Shown: positions 51,399 to 60,759 of the stretch, piece after piece
How positions within the stretch are numbered: position 1 is the first letter of the stretch
Layout: the number at the start of each line of letters is the position of its first letter
DNA from: JALOOB01 sp040766655
GTDB taxonomy: Bacteria; Chloroflexota; Anaerolineae; CG2-30-64-16
NCBI GenBank assembly: GCA_040766655.1
Contig: JAXGQB010000014.1
Location: forward strand, 1 to 64,000
Length of the DNA stretch: 64,000 nt
Reading direction: 5' to 3'
Made by a program: the position numbers and the translations under genes
Notes under the pieces: model-generated
The model's database searches: none
What the model was told of the DNA's origin: nothing
What the model saw: only the letters and a program-made list of their open reading frames with translations

Positions 51399-52043
51399 CT
51401 ATTGGCCCCTGAAGTCCACCACCTGGACATCCAGGCCGGCGAGCGCGTCCTTCACGACGTCAGCGTCCATATCACTGAGCTTGACCATGATGAAGCGCTC
51501 GCCGGGCTGCTTGCCGCTGTACGCGACGAGGGCCAGGATATTAGCACCATGTTTGGCCAACACGTCAGTGATCCCCGCCAGGACACCCTTGGCATCCTTT
51601 ACGCCCAGGGTGATCCGGAGCCCAGCGGTGCGCGCGCCAAGAACCTCCGTCAGGACCTTGAAAACGTCCGTCTCGGTGATGATTCCCACCAGTTGATCGC
51701 CCTCAAGCACGGGCAACCCGCCGATCTTATTGTCCGCCATGACGCGCGCGGCCTCCTCGAGCGGCGTATCGGGCCCGACCGAGATGACGGGGCTGGACAT
51801 GACCTTGTTGATGGTCAGCTTGGCGAGCAGGTAGTGCAGCTCGTGAACGCTCAGGGAAGTGGCCGGCGATGGCGCAGCGTGCAGCAGATCCTTGTCGGAG
51901 ACAATTCCGACCATTTTGCCGGCCGCGTCGAGCACGGGCAGGCGGCGAACCTTTCGTTCGCGCATCAGATGCAAGCCATCGTCGATGCTTGCCGTCTCGA
52001 GGATGGTTACAGGGTTGCGAGTCATCCGTTCACCGACGAACAT
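51399..52043 (-). CDS. CBS-pair and ACT domain protein (AcuB-like)
   Basis: A 214-residue soluble regulatory protein. Two CBS repeats (about 1-60 and 80-140) contain RRLPVLDAAGKMVGIVSDKDLL and GGLPVLEGDQLVGIITETDVF (each signature quoted in part), followed by a C-terminal ACT domain (about 145-214, GVLAGITDVLAKHGANIL). CBS pairs usually bind adenosyl ligands and ACT domains bind amino acids, so it is likely a ligand sensor; partner unknown. ATG at 52043 has AAGGAGG 8 bases upstream. It lies 41 bases after era. Confidence 0.88.
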   Translation of the reverse strand: MFVGERMTRNPVTILETASIDDGLHLMRERKVRRLPVLDAAGKMVGIVSDKDLLHAAPSPATSLSVHELHYLLAKLTINKVMSSPVISVGPDTPLEEAARVMADNKIGGLPVLEGDQLVGIITETDVFKVLTEVLGARTAGLRITLGVKDAKGVLAGITDVLAKHGANILALVAYSGKQPGERFIMVKLSDMDADVVKDALAGLDVQVVDFRGQ

Positions 52044-52084
52044 GGGATATGCCTCCTTAAAGACGAAAATGGCGATCGTGCGCG

Positions 52085-53110
52085 TCACGCACGCGATGAA
52101 TTGCGAGCTGTGTTACGCCGCCGCGGGCGCTTCTTCTTAGGCATGGGATAACCCAGCCGCCGCAGTTCCTCTTCATCGGTGCGCCACTTCGGACGCACCT
52201 TGACCCAGAGTTCCAGAAAGACGCGCGTCTCGAGCAGTTCTTCGATCTGGTGTCGTGCGGCCTGCCCGATCTTCTTGATCATCGCGCCGTCTTTGCCCAG
52301 GATGATCATCTTCTGCGTGGGCCGCTCGACATAGACAACCGCCGAGATGTACGTCATGCCGTTCGCGCGCTCCGAGAATTCATCGACCAGCACTGCGACG
52401 GCGTGCGGCACCTCGTCCCGCAGATGCAGCAGCACCTGCTCGCGTACGAGCTCGCCGGCCATGAATCGGACCTGTTGATCGGTGACCTGGTCCTGAGGAA
52501 AGAGCGGCGGGCTGAGCGGCATCAGCGACGATAAGCGATCGGCCAGCTCGGGCAGCCCATCTCCTCGTACCGCCGAGATGAGGGCGACCTCTCCATGCGG
52601 CGCCAATGCCGAGTATTCCTGCCGCCGCCTGTCTGCCGTATCCGAACCTTCTGACAGCCGGTCGAGCTTGTTGAGCGCGATGATGAGCGGCGGCCGGGTA
52701 CGCGCCTGGGCGATGATGCCGGCGACCTTCCTATCCTCGTCATTCGGCGCGCCCGTCGCGTCGACCACCCACAGCAACGCATCGGCATCGGGCAGCGTTG
52801 CCGCGGCAGTCTCAACCATGACCTCCCCCAGCTTATGCAGCGGCAGGTGGATGCCCGGTGTGTCCAGGAAGATGAGCTGAGCATCCTCCCGCGTCAGGAT
52901 GCCGAGCAACCTGTTCCGGGTCGTTTGCGGCTTGGGCGACACGATGCTGATCTTCTGGCCCAGCAGCGCATTGATGAGCGTCGATTTGCCCACGTTCGGC
53001 CTGCCGACGACCGCGACAAAGCCAGCTCGATAGTCCGCCCGATGCTCTGATTCACCGATAGCATCGTGGACATCGAACTCGTTCATTTCGGCTGGTTCGG
53101 GCTCATTCAT
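52085..53110 (-). CDS. era: GTPase Era
   Basis: A 341-residue ribosome-assembly GTPase that binds the 3' end of 16S rRNA. G1 GRPNVGKSTLINALLG, G3 DTPGIH, G4 NKLD and a C-terminal KH domain with MIILGKDGAMIKKIGQAAR. An acidic N-terminal extension of about 30 residues precedes the G domain, and a basic tail (PKKKRPRRR) ends it. Its ATG overlaps the stop of the upstream transporter gene as ATGA; a second ATG lies 8 codons in. Confidence 0.95.
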   Translation of the reverse strand: MNEPEPAEMNEFDVHDAIGESEHRADYRAGFVAVVGRPNVGKSTLINALLGQKISIVSPKPQTTRNRLLGILTREDAQLIFLDTPGIHLPLHKLGEVMVETAAATLPDADALLWVVDATGAPNDEDRKVAGIIAQARTRPPLIIALNKLDRLSEGSDTADRRRQEYSALAPHGEVALISAVRGDGLPELADRLSSLMPLSPPLFPQDQVTDQQVRFMAGELVREQVLLHLRDEVPHAVAVLVDEFSERANGMTYISAVVYVERPTQKMIILGKDGAMIKKIGQAARHQIEELLETRVFLELWVKVRPKWRTDEEELRRLGYPMPKKKRPRRRNTARNSSRA

Positions 53111-53817
53111 GCGCCCAACCTGAAGGGGCTGAAATTGGTTCCCACGTCGTAGAAATCGACCGCCTCCCTGCGCTTCAGTGCATCCACTACCCGATAGGTC
53201 ACCGGTGTAAACAAGGCCTCGATCGCGACCTTGAAGATGTAGTTGGCCACGATGATGGTCAATACCGACACCCATGGAAAGACACCGAACGCTGCTGCAA
53301 TCAGCACGAACAAGATCGTATCGATCCCCTGACCCACGAGCGTCGAGCCGATCGTTCTGAGCCACAGGAACCTGCCGCGCGTGGCAATCTTCAACTGAGC
53401 CAGGATGAACGAATTGCTGAATTCTCCGGCAAGGTAAGCGACCAGGCTCGCCACGATGATGCCGCCATGGCTGACCCCTCCGAGAATCGCCTCGTAGGCC
53501 CCCGACCCGGCAGATGACTGCCAGATTGCCTCTCCCGGCAGCCGGCCGATGATCCAAAACGTGCCGCCCATCAGGGCAGCCATCGCAAAGCCGACCCAGA
53601 TCACGCGCCGGCCATAGGCGTAGCCATAGACCTCGGTGAGAACATCGCCGAAGATGTAGCTGATCGGAAACAGCAGGGTGCCGGCATCAAACGCCAGACG
53701 TAACCCGGCAACCTCCACGCCCCAGTCAATGATCTTCGCCGATGAAGCGATGTTGCTGATCAACAGCACTGCGACGAAGCAGGCCATGATCACGTCGTAG
53801 TAGCGGTAACTGCGCAC
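53107..53817 (-). CDS. Queuosine precursor transporter (YhhQ/VUT family)
   Basis: A 236-residue membrane protein with about six helices of the COG1738 family, which imports queuosine precursors such as preQ0 or preQ1. Family signs are LLFPISYIFGDVLTEVYGY, GEFSNSFILAQLK and RTIGSTLVGQGIDTILF. It pairs functionally with tgt at 39015 elsewhere in this window. The GTG start at 53817 has GAGGG close upstream. It overlaps era by four bases. Confidence 0.9.
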   Translation of the reverse strand: MRSYRYYDVIMACFVAVLLISNIASSAKIIDWGVEVAGLRLAFDAGTLLFPISYIFGDVLTEVYGYAYGRRVIWVGFAMAALMGGTFWIIGRLPGEAIWQSSAGSGAYEAILGGVSHGGIIVASLVAYLAGEFSNSFILAQLKIATRGRFLWLRTIGSTLVGQGIDTILFVLIAAAFGVFPWVSVLTIIVANYIFKVAIEALFTPVTYRVVDALKRREAVDFYDVGTNFSPFRLGA

Positions 53818-53867
53818 GAACCCTCAGAACCTACACCAGGCTGCGCCCGCTCGAATCACATTCGAGA

Positions 53868-55676
53868 TCAGGCGCTGCCATCCTCGCCGTGACCGAGCCG
53901 CTGCACGAGCTTAACCAACTGCTCGGCCATGCGATCGGGCAGCCGGTCGCCGAACTGGGCGAAGTGCCGTTCGAGGTCAGACACCTCCGCACGCCAGGCC
54001 GGCAGGTCCACCCGCAAGAGCTGCTCCAACTGTTCGCCCGAGATGCTCAGCCCCGTGAGGTCCAGGTCATCCTCATACGGCAGCCGGCCGATGGCCGTCT
54101 CGCGCGCGTCGACCTTGCCCTCGAGGCGGTCGCACATCCACTTGAGCACGCGACTGTTGTCGCCGTAGCCCGGCCACAGCCACTTACCTTCGGGCGACTT
54201 GCGGAACCAGTTCACGTAGAAGATGCGCGGCGCCTTGTCGCCCAGCCGGTCGCCCATCGTCAGCCAGTGCCCGAAGTAGTCGCCCATGTTGTAGCCGCAG
54301 AAGGGCGTCATCGCGAACGGGTCCCGGCGCAGGTTGCCCACCGCACCGATGTTTGCCGCAGTCGTCTCCGACGAGGCCGTCGCGCCCAGGAAAACCCCGT
54401 GATCCCAATCGTAGGCCTCCGTCACGAGGGGCACGACCCCTGCGCGGCGGCCACCGAACAGGAAGATGTCGATCGGAACGCCCTGCGGGCTCTCCCAGTC
54501 CGCGCTGATGGACGGGCACTGCCTCGCCGGCACGGTGAAGCGCGCGTTCGGATGCGCGGCCGGCTCGCCCGAGCCTGGCGTCCACTCCCGGCCCTTCCAA
54601 TCGATCGCATGCTCGGGCGCGGGAACCCCCATGCCCTCCCACCAGACGTCCCCCTCGTCGGTCAATGCGCAGTTGGTAAAGATCACGTTCTCACGCACCG
54701 TGTCCATCGCCACCGGGTTAGTCTGATAGGATGTTCCGGGCGCCACGCCGAAGAAGCCCGCCTCCGGGTTGATGGCGTAGAGCCGGCCATCCGGCCCGAT
54801 CTTCATCCACGCAATGTCATCCCCGATCGTCTCCGCGCGCCAGCCGGGCAAGGTCGGCTGGATCATGGCCAGGTTCGTCTTGCCGCACGCAGAGGGGAAC
54901 GCGGCCGCGATGTGATACTGCCTGCCCTCGGGGCTGATCAGGCGCAGGATGAGCATGTGCTCGGCCATCCACCCCTCCCGGTGCGCCATCGCCGACGCGA
55001 TGCGCAGCGCGAGGCATTTCTTGCCCAGCAACGCGTTCCCGCCGTAGCCCGAGCCATACGACCAGATCAGGTCCTCTTCCGGGAAGTGGCTGATGTACTT
55101 CTGCGCCATCGGCGCACACGGCCACGGCACATCCTCCTCCCCCGGATCGAGCGGCGCGCCGATCGAGTGCAGGCACGGAATGAACTGGCCGTGCGGGCCG
55201 AGCGCCTCGCAGGCCGCCACCCCGACACGCGTCATGATGTGCATGTTGCAGACGACGTAGGGGCTATCGGTGATCTCAACTCCGATCTTGGCCATCGGGG
55301 ATGTCACGGGGCCCATCGAGAACGGAATGACGTACAGGGTGCGCCCACGCATGCACCCGTCGTACAGGCCGAGCATCGTCTGCTTGAGCTCATCTGGAGC
55401 GATCCAGTTGTTCGTGGGTCCGGCGTCGTCCTTCGACGTCGTGCTGATGTACGTCCGCGCCTCGACCCGAGCGACGTCCGATGGGTCGGAGCGAAACAGG
55501 ACGCTGTCAGGACGCGCTTGGACGACCTCAGTCTGGCCCGAGGCCACCATCTCCGCCATCAACCGATCGTACTCCGCCTGCGTGCCGTCGCACCAGTACA
55601 CTGCCTTCGGCTGGCACAAGGTGGCCACATCCGCGACCCAGGCCTTGAGCCTCTCGTTATGAACTTCGTAGCCCAC
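53868..55676 (-). CDS. pckG: Phosphoenolpyruvate carboxykinase (GTP)
   Basis: A 602-residue gluconeogenic enzyme that converts oxaloacetate and GTP to PEP, CO2 and GDP. The kinase-1a loop FPSACGKTNLAMIQ, the GSGYGGNALLGKKC substrate region and the FLFGGRRAGVVPLV motif mark the GTP-type family. Length is typical. GTG start at 55676 has no well-placed SD. mdh lies 106 bases upstream in the same direction, so malate to oxaloacetate to PEP is encoded together. Confidence 0.95.
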   Translation of the reverse strand: MGYEVHNERLKAWVADVATLCQPKAVYWCDGTQAEYDRLMAEMVASGQTEVVQARPDSVLFRSDPSDVARVEARTYISTTSKDDAGPTNNWIAPDELKQTMLGLYDGCMRGRTLYVIPFSMGPVTSPMAKIGVEITDSPYVVCNMHIMTRVGVAACEALGPHGQFIPCLHSIGAPLDPGEEDVPWPCAPMAQKYISHFPEEDLIWSYGSGYGGNALLGKKCLALRIASAMAHREGWMAEHMLILRLISPEGRQYHIAAAFPSACGKTNLAMIQPTLPGWRAETIGDDIAWMKIGPDGRLYAINPEAGFFGVAPGTSYQTNPVAMDTVRENVIFTNCALTDEGDVWWEGMGVPAPEHAIDWKGREWTPGSGEPAAHPNARFTVPARQCPSISADWESPQGVPIDIFLFGGRRAGVVPLVTEAYDWDHGVFLGATASSETTAANIGAVGNLRRDPFAMTPFCGYNMGDYFGHWLTMGDRLGDKAPRIFYVNWFRKSPEGKWLWPGYGDNSRVLKWMCDRLEGKVDARETAIGRLPYEDDLDLTGLSISGEQLEQLLRVDLPAWRAEVSDLERHFAQFGDRLPDRMAEQLVKLVQRLGHGEDGSA

Positions 55677-55782
55677 TTGGACCCAACCTTCTCTCCGGTC
55701 ATCCCGAAGCCATCAGTGATCGGGAGGCGGGGCGCCCATGCTCCGAGGGCAACCACGCCTCATCAATTCGTTGTTGGGAGCT

Positions 55783-56727
55783 CTACGACTGCTGGGATGA
55801 CGGACGCGTCGCCAGTGTCGCCATGGTGCTGCGGATCAAGCCAGCGGACTTGTCCAACATCGCCCGCTCTTCGTCGTCAAGCTCCACTTCCACGATCCGC
55901 TCGATGCCGTTCTGGCCCAGCACGACAGGCACGCCGAAGCAGATATCGTCGAGCCCATATTCGCCCTGCAGGTAGACCGACGCGGGATAGATCTGGTGCT
56001 CGTTGCGCATGATCGCCTGCGCCATCTTGCAGGCAGCCGCTCCGGGGGCGTAGTAGGCGCTGCCGGTCTTCAGGTAACGCACGATCTCGGCCCCGCCATC
56101 CCGTGTGCGCGCCACGATGTGGTCGATCTGTGTTGGGCTGAGGAAGTACGACAGCGGCAGGCCCGCGATCGTCGAGTAGCGCACGAGCGGGACCATCTCA
56201 TCGCCGTGCCCACCCAGGACCGTGGTGTGGATGCTCTCCGGACTGATGCCGGTCTCCATCGCGATGAAGGTTCGCATCCGGCCCCCATCCAGGACGCCGG
56301 CCTGGCCGATCACGCGCTCCCGAGGAAAACCGCTCACCTGGTAGGCGAGGTAGGTCATGGTGTCGAGCGGATTCGTCATCATCAACAGGATCGCTTTCGG
56401 GGAGCGTTCGACCACCTTCTGCACGACGTCGGTCACGATACCGGCGTTGATGTGCACCAGGTCTTCGCGCGTCATGCCCGGTTTGCGTGCGACGCCAGCA
56501 GTAACGATGACGATGTCGGAATCCCGCGTATCGTCGTAATCAGTGGTCCCAACGGCGTCGATCGAGTGTCCCGCGATGGGGCCTGACTGGATCAGGTCCA
56601 GCACCTTGCCCCTGGCCAGTCCGTCCACAACGTCCAACAGGACAGTCTGGCATCCGCCCGAAATCATGCCCCAGTGCGCGATCGTACTGCCCACGAAGCC
56701 GGCGCCGATAATGCTGACTTTGCTCAT
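55783..56727 (-). CDS. mdh: Malate dehydrogenase
   Basis: A 314-residue NAD-dependent LDH-like malate dehydrogenase. N-terminal KVSIIGAGFVGSTIAHW nucleotide fold; the substrate loop VTAGVARKPGMTREDL with Arg in the malate-specific position; MTNPLDTMTYLAYQ; and catalytic GGHGDEMVPLVRYS. Gln/Lys that would mark lactate dehydrogenase are absent. ATG at 56727 has AGGAGG six bases upstream; the longer frame has none. Confidence 0.94.
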   Translation of the reverse strand: MSKVSIIGAGFVGSTIAHWGMISGGCQTVLLDVVDGLARGKVLDLIQSGPIAGHSIDAVGTTDYDDTRDSDIVIVTAGVARKPGMTREDLVHINAGIVTDVVQKVVERSPKAILLMMTNPLDTMTYLAYQVSGFPRERVIGQAGVLDGGRMRTFIAMETGISPESIHTTVLGGHGDEMVPLVRYSTIAGLPLSYFLSPTQIDHIVARTRDGGAEIVRYLKTGSAYYAPGAAACKMAQAIMRNEHQIYPASVYLQGEYGLDDICFGVPVVLGQNGIERIVEVELDDEERAMLDKSAGLIRSTMATLATRPSSQQS

Positions 56728-56771
56728 GTAGTGCCTCCTGACGTCGAAGATGCGGAGCCATTCGGAAACCA

Positions 56772-56796
56772 CGCTCAACGTGGAACCAGTTGAGCG
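56772..56796. promoter_or_regulatory. Dyad upstream of mdh
   Basis: CGCTCAAC (56772-56779) and GTTGAGCG (56789-56796) form a perfect 8-bp inverted repeat 45 bases before mdh. It could be an operator. Confidence 0.3.
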
Positions 56797-56817
56797 ACAC
56801 GATTCGAATAAGCCTGG

Positions 56818-57750
56818 CTACACGGATGCAGCAGGCGCAGGCACAGGCTGGCCCGCTGGGACGACCAACGGCTCGATGCCATCTGCAGCGAGCACCGGCT
56901 TAAGCGCAGCAATCGCGCACTCGAGCATCGACTCGTCAGGCTCACGCGTGGTCAGGCGCTGCAGCAGCAGGCCCGGCACGATCATCGCGCGCACCCATGC
57001 CCAGTGCTGATGGCTTGCGGTGAAGCGCAGCAATTCATAAGCGATGGCCGCCACAACCGGCACGAGAAGCAGGCGGGACGCCAGTCGCAGGAGCAGGTTA
57101 TCGAAGTGGAAAGGCGCGAACACCAGGATGGAGATCAGCATGACCGACAGCAGAAAGCTGGTGCCGCAGCGCGTGTGCGCGGTGGTGAACCTGGATACTG
57201 ACTCCGGCGTCAGGGGCACGCCCGCCTCGTACGCGTTGATCGTCTTGTGCTCCGCGCCGTGATAGGCAAACACGCGGCGGATATCGGGCATGAAGCCGAT
57301 GGCCCACAGGTAGAGCAGGAAGAGCCCCAACCTGATCACGCCCTCCACGACGCTGGTGAGAAGCGCGCCGCCGGCGTCAGGGGTGAGCCACTTTCCCGCG
57401 GCTGTCGGAAGAAGAAAGAACAGAGCGATCGAAAAGGCCAGGGACACCGCGATCGTCGTCCAGGCAACCGGGCCGGTGAACTGGACATCCTCCTGGCCCT
57501 CTTCCTTCATGGCCACGTCTGCAGACCACAGCAGAGAACGCATTCCCAATCCGAGTGCATCCCACAGCATGCCCAGGCCGCGAAAGAAGGGCCACTGTCC
57601 CCAGCGCTTCGTGTAGATCGCCGCAGTCAGTGGTTCCTCGTGAACCACGATCTGGCCGTCTGGTGCGCGCACCGCCACAGCCATCTGCTTGCGACCGCGC
57701 ATCATGACGCCCTCGATGACGGCCTGACCACCGTAATTAAACTTTGCCAC
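56818..57750 (-). CDS. DUF1385 (YqhQ-like) membrane protein
   Basis: A 310-residue protein of the DUF1385 family. The N-terminus FNYGGQAVIEGVMMRG is the family signature. Then come hydrophobic segments (about 100-120, 130-155, 195-240) and YHGAEHKTINAYEAG and THTRCGTSFLL. Function is unknown; the HGAEHK and HTRCGT motifs suggest a metal or active site. GTG at 57750 has AAGGA nine bases upstream. Confidence 0.9.
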   Translation of the reverse strand: MAKFNYGGQAVIEGVMMRGRKQMAVAVRAPDGQIVVHEEPLTAAIYTKRWGQWPFFRGLGMLWDALGLGMRSLLWSADVAMKEEGQEDVQFTGPVAWTTIAVSLAFSIALFFLLPTAAGKWLTPDAGGALLTSVVEGVIRLGLFLLYLWAIGFMPDIRRVFAYHGAEHKTINAYEAGVPLTPESVSRFTTAHTRCGTSFLLSVMLISILVFAPFHFDNLLLRLASRLLLVPVVAAIAYELLRFTASHQHWAWVRAMIVPGLLLQRLTTREPDESMLECAIAALKPVLAADGIEPLVVPAGQPVPAPAASV

Positions 57751-58031
57751 GTGTCCCCATCCTTATGACAGATGCGCACCGATCCCGGAGAGGCAACCTG
57801 CGCGCCGCCGTCGTATTCTAACCGACGCCCCCATGAGTGTCAAAGCTTGTCCGGACTTTGCCCGTTCCGGCGCCCTTTTCAGGACGCCAGCGGACCCGCG
57901 CAGCCGGGCGTGAATCCCGAACGCACCGCTCGACGATGATGGTATCATTACTTGATGTGCAGAGAAGCGACCGGGCTTCCAGACTGGGGATCACGCGTGG
58001 CCTGTGCTACACTTCCAGCAGGGAGGTGAGC

Positions 58032-58811
58032 ATGAACATTGGTGAGCAGATGGACCGGATCGCGCGCTTCTTCGATCGGGAGTACGCTGGCTACGTCGAC
58101 GACCGGATGGCCCTCAGTGCGCTGGCGGATCGCATGGGCGACCCCATCCTGGAGTTGGGCTGCGGCACGGGCCGGGCGCTCATCCCGCTGGCCAGCGAAG
58201 GTCACCAGGTCACGGGCATCGATGCCAGCCCCGCGATGCTGGCCCTCGCTCGGACCCGGGCAGAACAGGCCGGTGTTGCCTCCCGAATGAACTTGATCGA
58301 GGGCGACTTCTCGACGGCGGACCTGGGAGGACCCTATCGCTTCGCGTTCACGCTCATGAACACCTTCCTGCACCTGGAGGATCTGGACGCCCAGGTCGCC
58401 GCCCTGAAGCACTGGCGCCAGGCCCTGGCGCCGCGTGGCCTGATACTGATCGACATCTTCAACCCTGACGTGGGACAGCTCGCTTCTCTGGACGGCAGGA
58501 TGGAGTGGGAACAGACGTGGACCGAGCACCCCGGCAAAACAGCGACGATGAAGTTCCTGGCGCGCATCGTAGATCCGGCGGCACAGTTGATGGCCGTGAA
58601 TCACATCTACGATGAAATCGCCCCTGACGGGACCCTGCGGCGCACGGTTGCCGCTTTCAACCTTCGCTATATCTGGCGATTCGAGGCAGAGCTCCTGCTC
58701 GACAAGGCAGGTTTCGCCCTTGAGGAGATCTACGGTGACTGGGACCTGTCGCCGTTCAGCAGCGATAGCGAGCGGATGATCTTGCTGGCTCGCAGAGCCG
58801 GCCGCAAATGA
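58032..58811 (+). CDS. Class I SAM-dependent methyltransferase
   Basis: A 259-residue methyltransferase. SAM-binding motif I ILELGCGTGRALIPLA, motif II GIDASPAMLALAR, then EGDFSTADLGG. The C-terminal part has a sandwich of strands typical of small-molecule methyltransferases. Substrate unknown. ATG at 58032 has GGAGG five bases upstream. It is the only plus-strand gene between 50.5 and 64 kb. Confidence 0.87.
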   Translation: MNIGEQMDRIARFFDREYAGYVDDRMALSALADRMGDPILELGCGTGRALIPLASEGHQVTGIDASPAMLALARTRAEQAGVASRMNLIEGDFSTADLGGPYRFAFTLMNTFLHLEDLDAQVAALKHWRQALAPRGLILIDIFNPDVGQLASLDGRMEWEQTWTEHPGKTATMKFLARIVDPAAQLMAVNHIYDEIAPDGTLRRTVAAFNLRYIWRFEAELLLDKAGFALEEIYGDWDLSPFSSDSERMILLARRAGRK

Positions 58812-58812
58812 G

Positions 58813-58849
58813 GCCGGGGATGCCGCTTCGCTCGAACGGCATCCCCGGC
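58813..58849. terminator. Bidirectional hairpin between methyltransferase and LCP genes
   Basis: A perfect 13-bp stem (58813-58825 with 58837-58849) with an 11-base loop lies between the two convergent stops. T-runs are weak on both sides. Confidence 0.65.
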
Positions 58850-58865
58850 GCGATCGATCGGGAGG

Positions 58866-60089
58866 CTATGACCCCGGCGTGGGCAGTGGAGACACCGGCT
58901 CCGTTGCGGCGGGGGTTGGCGTCACGGGCGGCGGGCACTGCGCGTTGGAGCCGATCGTCCCCTGCTCGGAGATGGACTTACTGCTGAACAACCCATCGAG
59001 TTCCTGCTTCACGACCTGCGGATTGCCGATCTTCAGCACCTGGGCTCCGCCTACGTTCGCGTAGACGATCGCCTGGTTGCTGAACGTGTGGCCATGAATC
59101 TGGTCCGAGCTGAGCCCGATGCCGACGCGTGCGAGCCTGATGACGTCCAGCAGGCCGAGGTCTGTCTGGAATGTGTGTGAGAGCGCACGCCAGATCTGGG
59201 GCAGCTTCGTGATCGCGTCGACTTGCAACGCACGCTCCTTGATCGCCCAGATCAGCTGCTGCTGCCGCTGGCCCCGATAGAAATCGTTCGAGTTGTAGCG
59301 GAACGTGGCGAACTTCTTAGCAGCCTCTCCATCCAGCAGGTTCTTGCCGGCCGGCAGATCGAACTTCTCCCACTCGCCGGGCTTCGTCGGATGCGGCGTA
59401 ATCTCGTGCAGGGGGCAGTTGAGCGTTACCTCGACGCCTCCCAGCGCGTCGACCAGCTCCACCAGGCCCTCCTGCTTGATGCGAACCCAGTGATGCAGCG
59501 GAACATCGAAGGTGTCTTCGATGATTTCGCCCACCAGCGCTGGTCCGCCGCCAGGGTACTTCTGCGTCTCACCCTGGAAGTCGGCCTGGTTGATGCGCCC
59601 CATTCCGTAGCCGGGAATCTCGACCCACAGATCGCGGGGGATCGAGAAGATCCCCACCTGCTTTGCCTCGTGATCGACGGCAACGACCATGATCGTGTCG
59701 GTGCGCCAGGCGCGATCGCCGGGTCGGGGGTCGATTCCGAGGACCAGGTAATTGTCCGTTTCCCTCAAGGTCTTGGGGCCAGGCGTCGGCGATGGCGTCG
59801 GCGTCTCTGTCGGCTCGGGCGTCTCAGTCGGCGGCGCCGGCGTAGCCGTGGGGGACGGGTCGGTCGGCGTGGCGGTCGGCCCGACCGTCGGCGTCGCAGA
59901 GGCCACGACCTCCGCGGTCGACGCGGACTCGACGGCAACTGAAGCTGCCGGCACAGCTGTCGCGCTGGCTGCAGGACTCATCTGAGGGGCCGTTGCCTGG
60001 CAACCTGCAGTGATTAGGAGCAAGGACAGTACGAGCGCCAGCACCGCGTGCTGAGCGCGGCTTCTGCCAGCAAGATGGCGGATAATCAC
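58866..60089 (-). CDS. LytR-CpsA-Psr (LCP) family protein
   Basis: A 407-residue envelope protein that should attach glycopolymers to the cell wall or a similar acceptor. A hydrophobic N-terminal signal ends in a lipobox-like LLITAGC; a Pro/Thr-rich linker of about 75 residues follows. The LCP domain starts at NYLVLGIDPRPGD with conserved Arg in RTDTIMVV, then FSIPRDLWVEIPG and GRINQAD. The C-terminus is again Pro/Thr-rich. GTG at 60089 follows AGGTAGG; a TTG at 60098 overlapping the previous stop is an alternative. Phosphotransferase residues look intact. Confidence 0.9.
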   Translation of the reverse strand: MIIRHLAGRSRAQHAVLALVLSLLLITAGCQATAPQMSPAASATAVPAASVAVESASTAEVVASATPTVGPTATPTDPSPTATPAPPTETPEPTETPTPSPTPGPKTLRETDNYLVLGIDPRPGDRAWRTDTIMVVAVDHEAKQVGIFSIPRDLWVEIPGYGMGRINQADFQGETQKYPGGGPALVGEIIEDTFDVPLHHWVRIKQEGLVELVDALGGVEVTLNCPLHEITPHPTKPGEWEKFDLPAGKNLLDGEAAKKFATFRYNSNDFYRGQRQQQLIWAIKERALQVDAITKLPQIWRALSHTFQTDLGLLDVIRLARVGIGLSSDQIHGHTFSNQAIVYANVGGAQVLKIGNPQVVKQELDGLFSSKSISEQGTIGSNAQCPPPVTPTPAATEPVSPLPTPGS

Positions 60090-60094
60090 GAGGA

Positions 60095-60595
60095 TCAACC
60101 TACCTTGTAACCGATTCGCCGCAAGAAATCCTTGCGCCAGGCCACGCCGCTCGCATCCTCGATGCCTCGAGTGTGAAAGCCGTCGATGACGCCGAGGATC
60201 CCGCGCCCCTGTTCGGTCTCGGCGAGCACGACCTGCACCGGGTTCGCCGTGGCACAGTAGATATTCGCGACCTCGGGCACCAGCTTCAAGGCGTTCAGGA
60301 TGTTGATCGGGAATGCATCGCGGAGGAAGAGGATGAAGCTGTGGCCGGCGCCAATGGCCAGCGCATTGCGTTCAGCCAGGGACCGCAGATCGTCATCCGT
60401 GCCGGTGGATCGGACGAGCGCGTCGCCGGAAGACTCACAGAAGGCAAGGCCGAACTTGATGCCGGGGACAGCAGTCACGGCCGCCTCGTGAATGTCCTCG
60501 ACGGTCTTGATGAAATGGCTCTGCCCCAAAATGAGGTTCAGGCCGTCCGGATTCTCGATCGCCACGATCTTGAGAGTGAGCTGAACATCGGACAT
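60095..60595 (-). CDS. Adenosine-specific kinase (COG1839)
   Basis: A 166-residue protein of the small adenosine-specific kinase family best known in archaea. Signs are NLILGQSHFIKTVEDIHEA, KFGLAFCESSGDALVR and GHSFILFLRDAFPINILNAL. It probably phosphorylates adenosine or a close nucleoside. ATG at 60595 has GGAGG seven bases upstream. The LCP gene starts at its stop codon, an odd pairing of a nucleoside enzyme with a wall-glycan enzyme. Confidence 0.9.
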   Translation of the reverse strand: MSDVQLTLKIVAIENPDGLNLILGQSHFIKTVEDIHEAAVTAVPGIKFGLAFCESSGDALVRSTGTDDDLRSLAERNALAIGAGHSFILFLRDAFPINILNALKLVPEVANIYCATANPVQVVLAETEQGRGILGVIDGFHTRGIEDASGVAWRKDFLRRIGYKVG

Positions 60596-60759
60596 GATGT
60601 AACCTCCGTAACGCCAGCGCGTCGACGAACTGGCGATGACACAGTACGCGCGCCCAACTTGCGTCCTGAAATGAGACGCCTGCACCCTGAGACAGGACGC
60701 CCTAGGCCGGTTCGCGGTTCCACGGGGTGGTCACCCCCCGTCGCCGTCAACGGCGATCG

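Noticed and set aside
53889..56012. 707-codon frame opposite pckG
   Set aside because: Shadow of pckG; composition is Arg/Ala/His-rich and it spans the pckG-mdh boundary without any motif.
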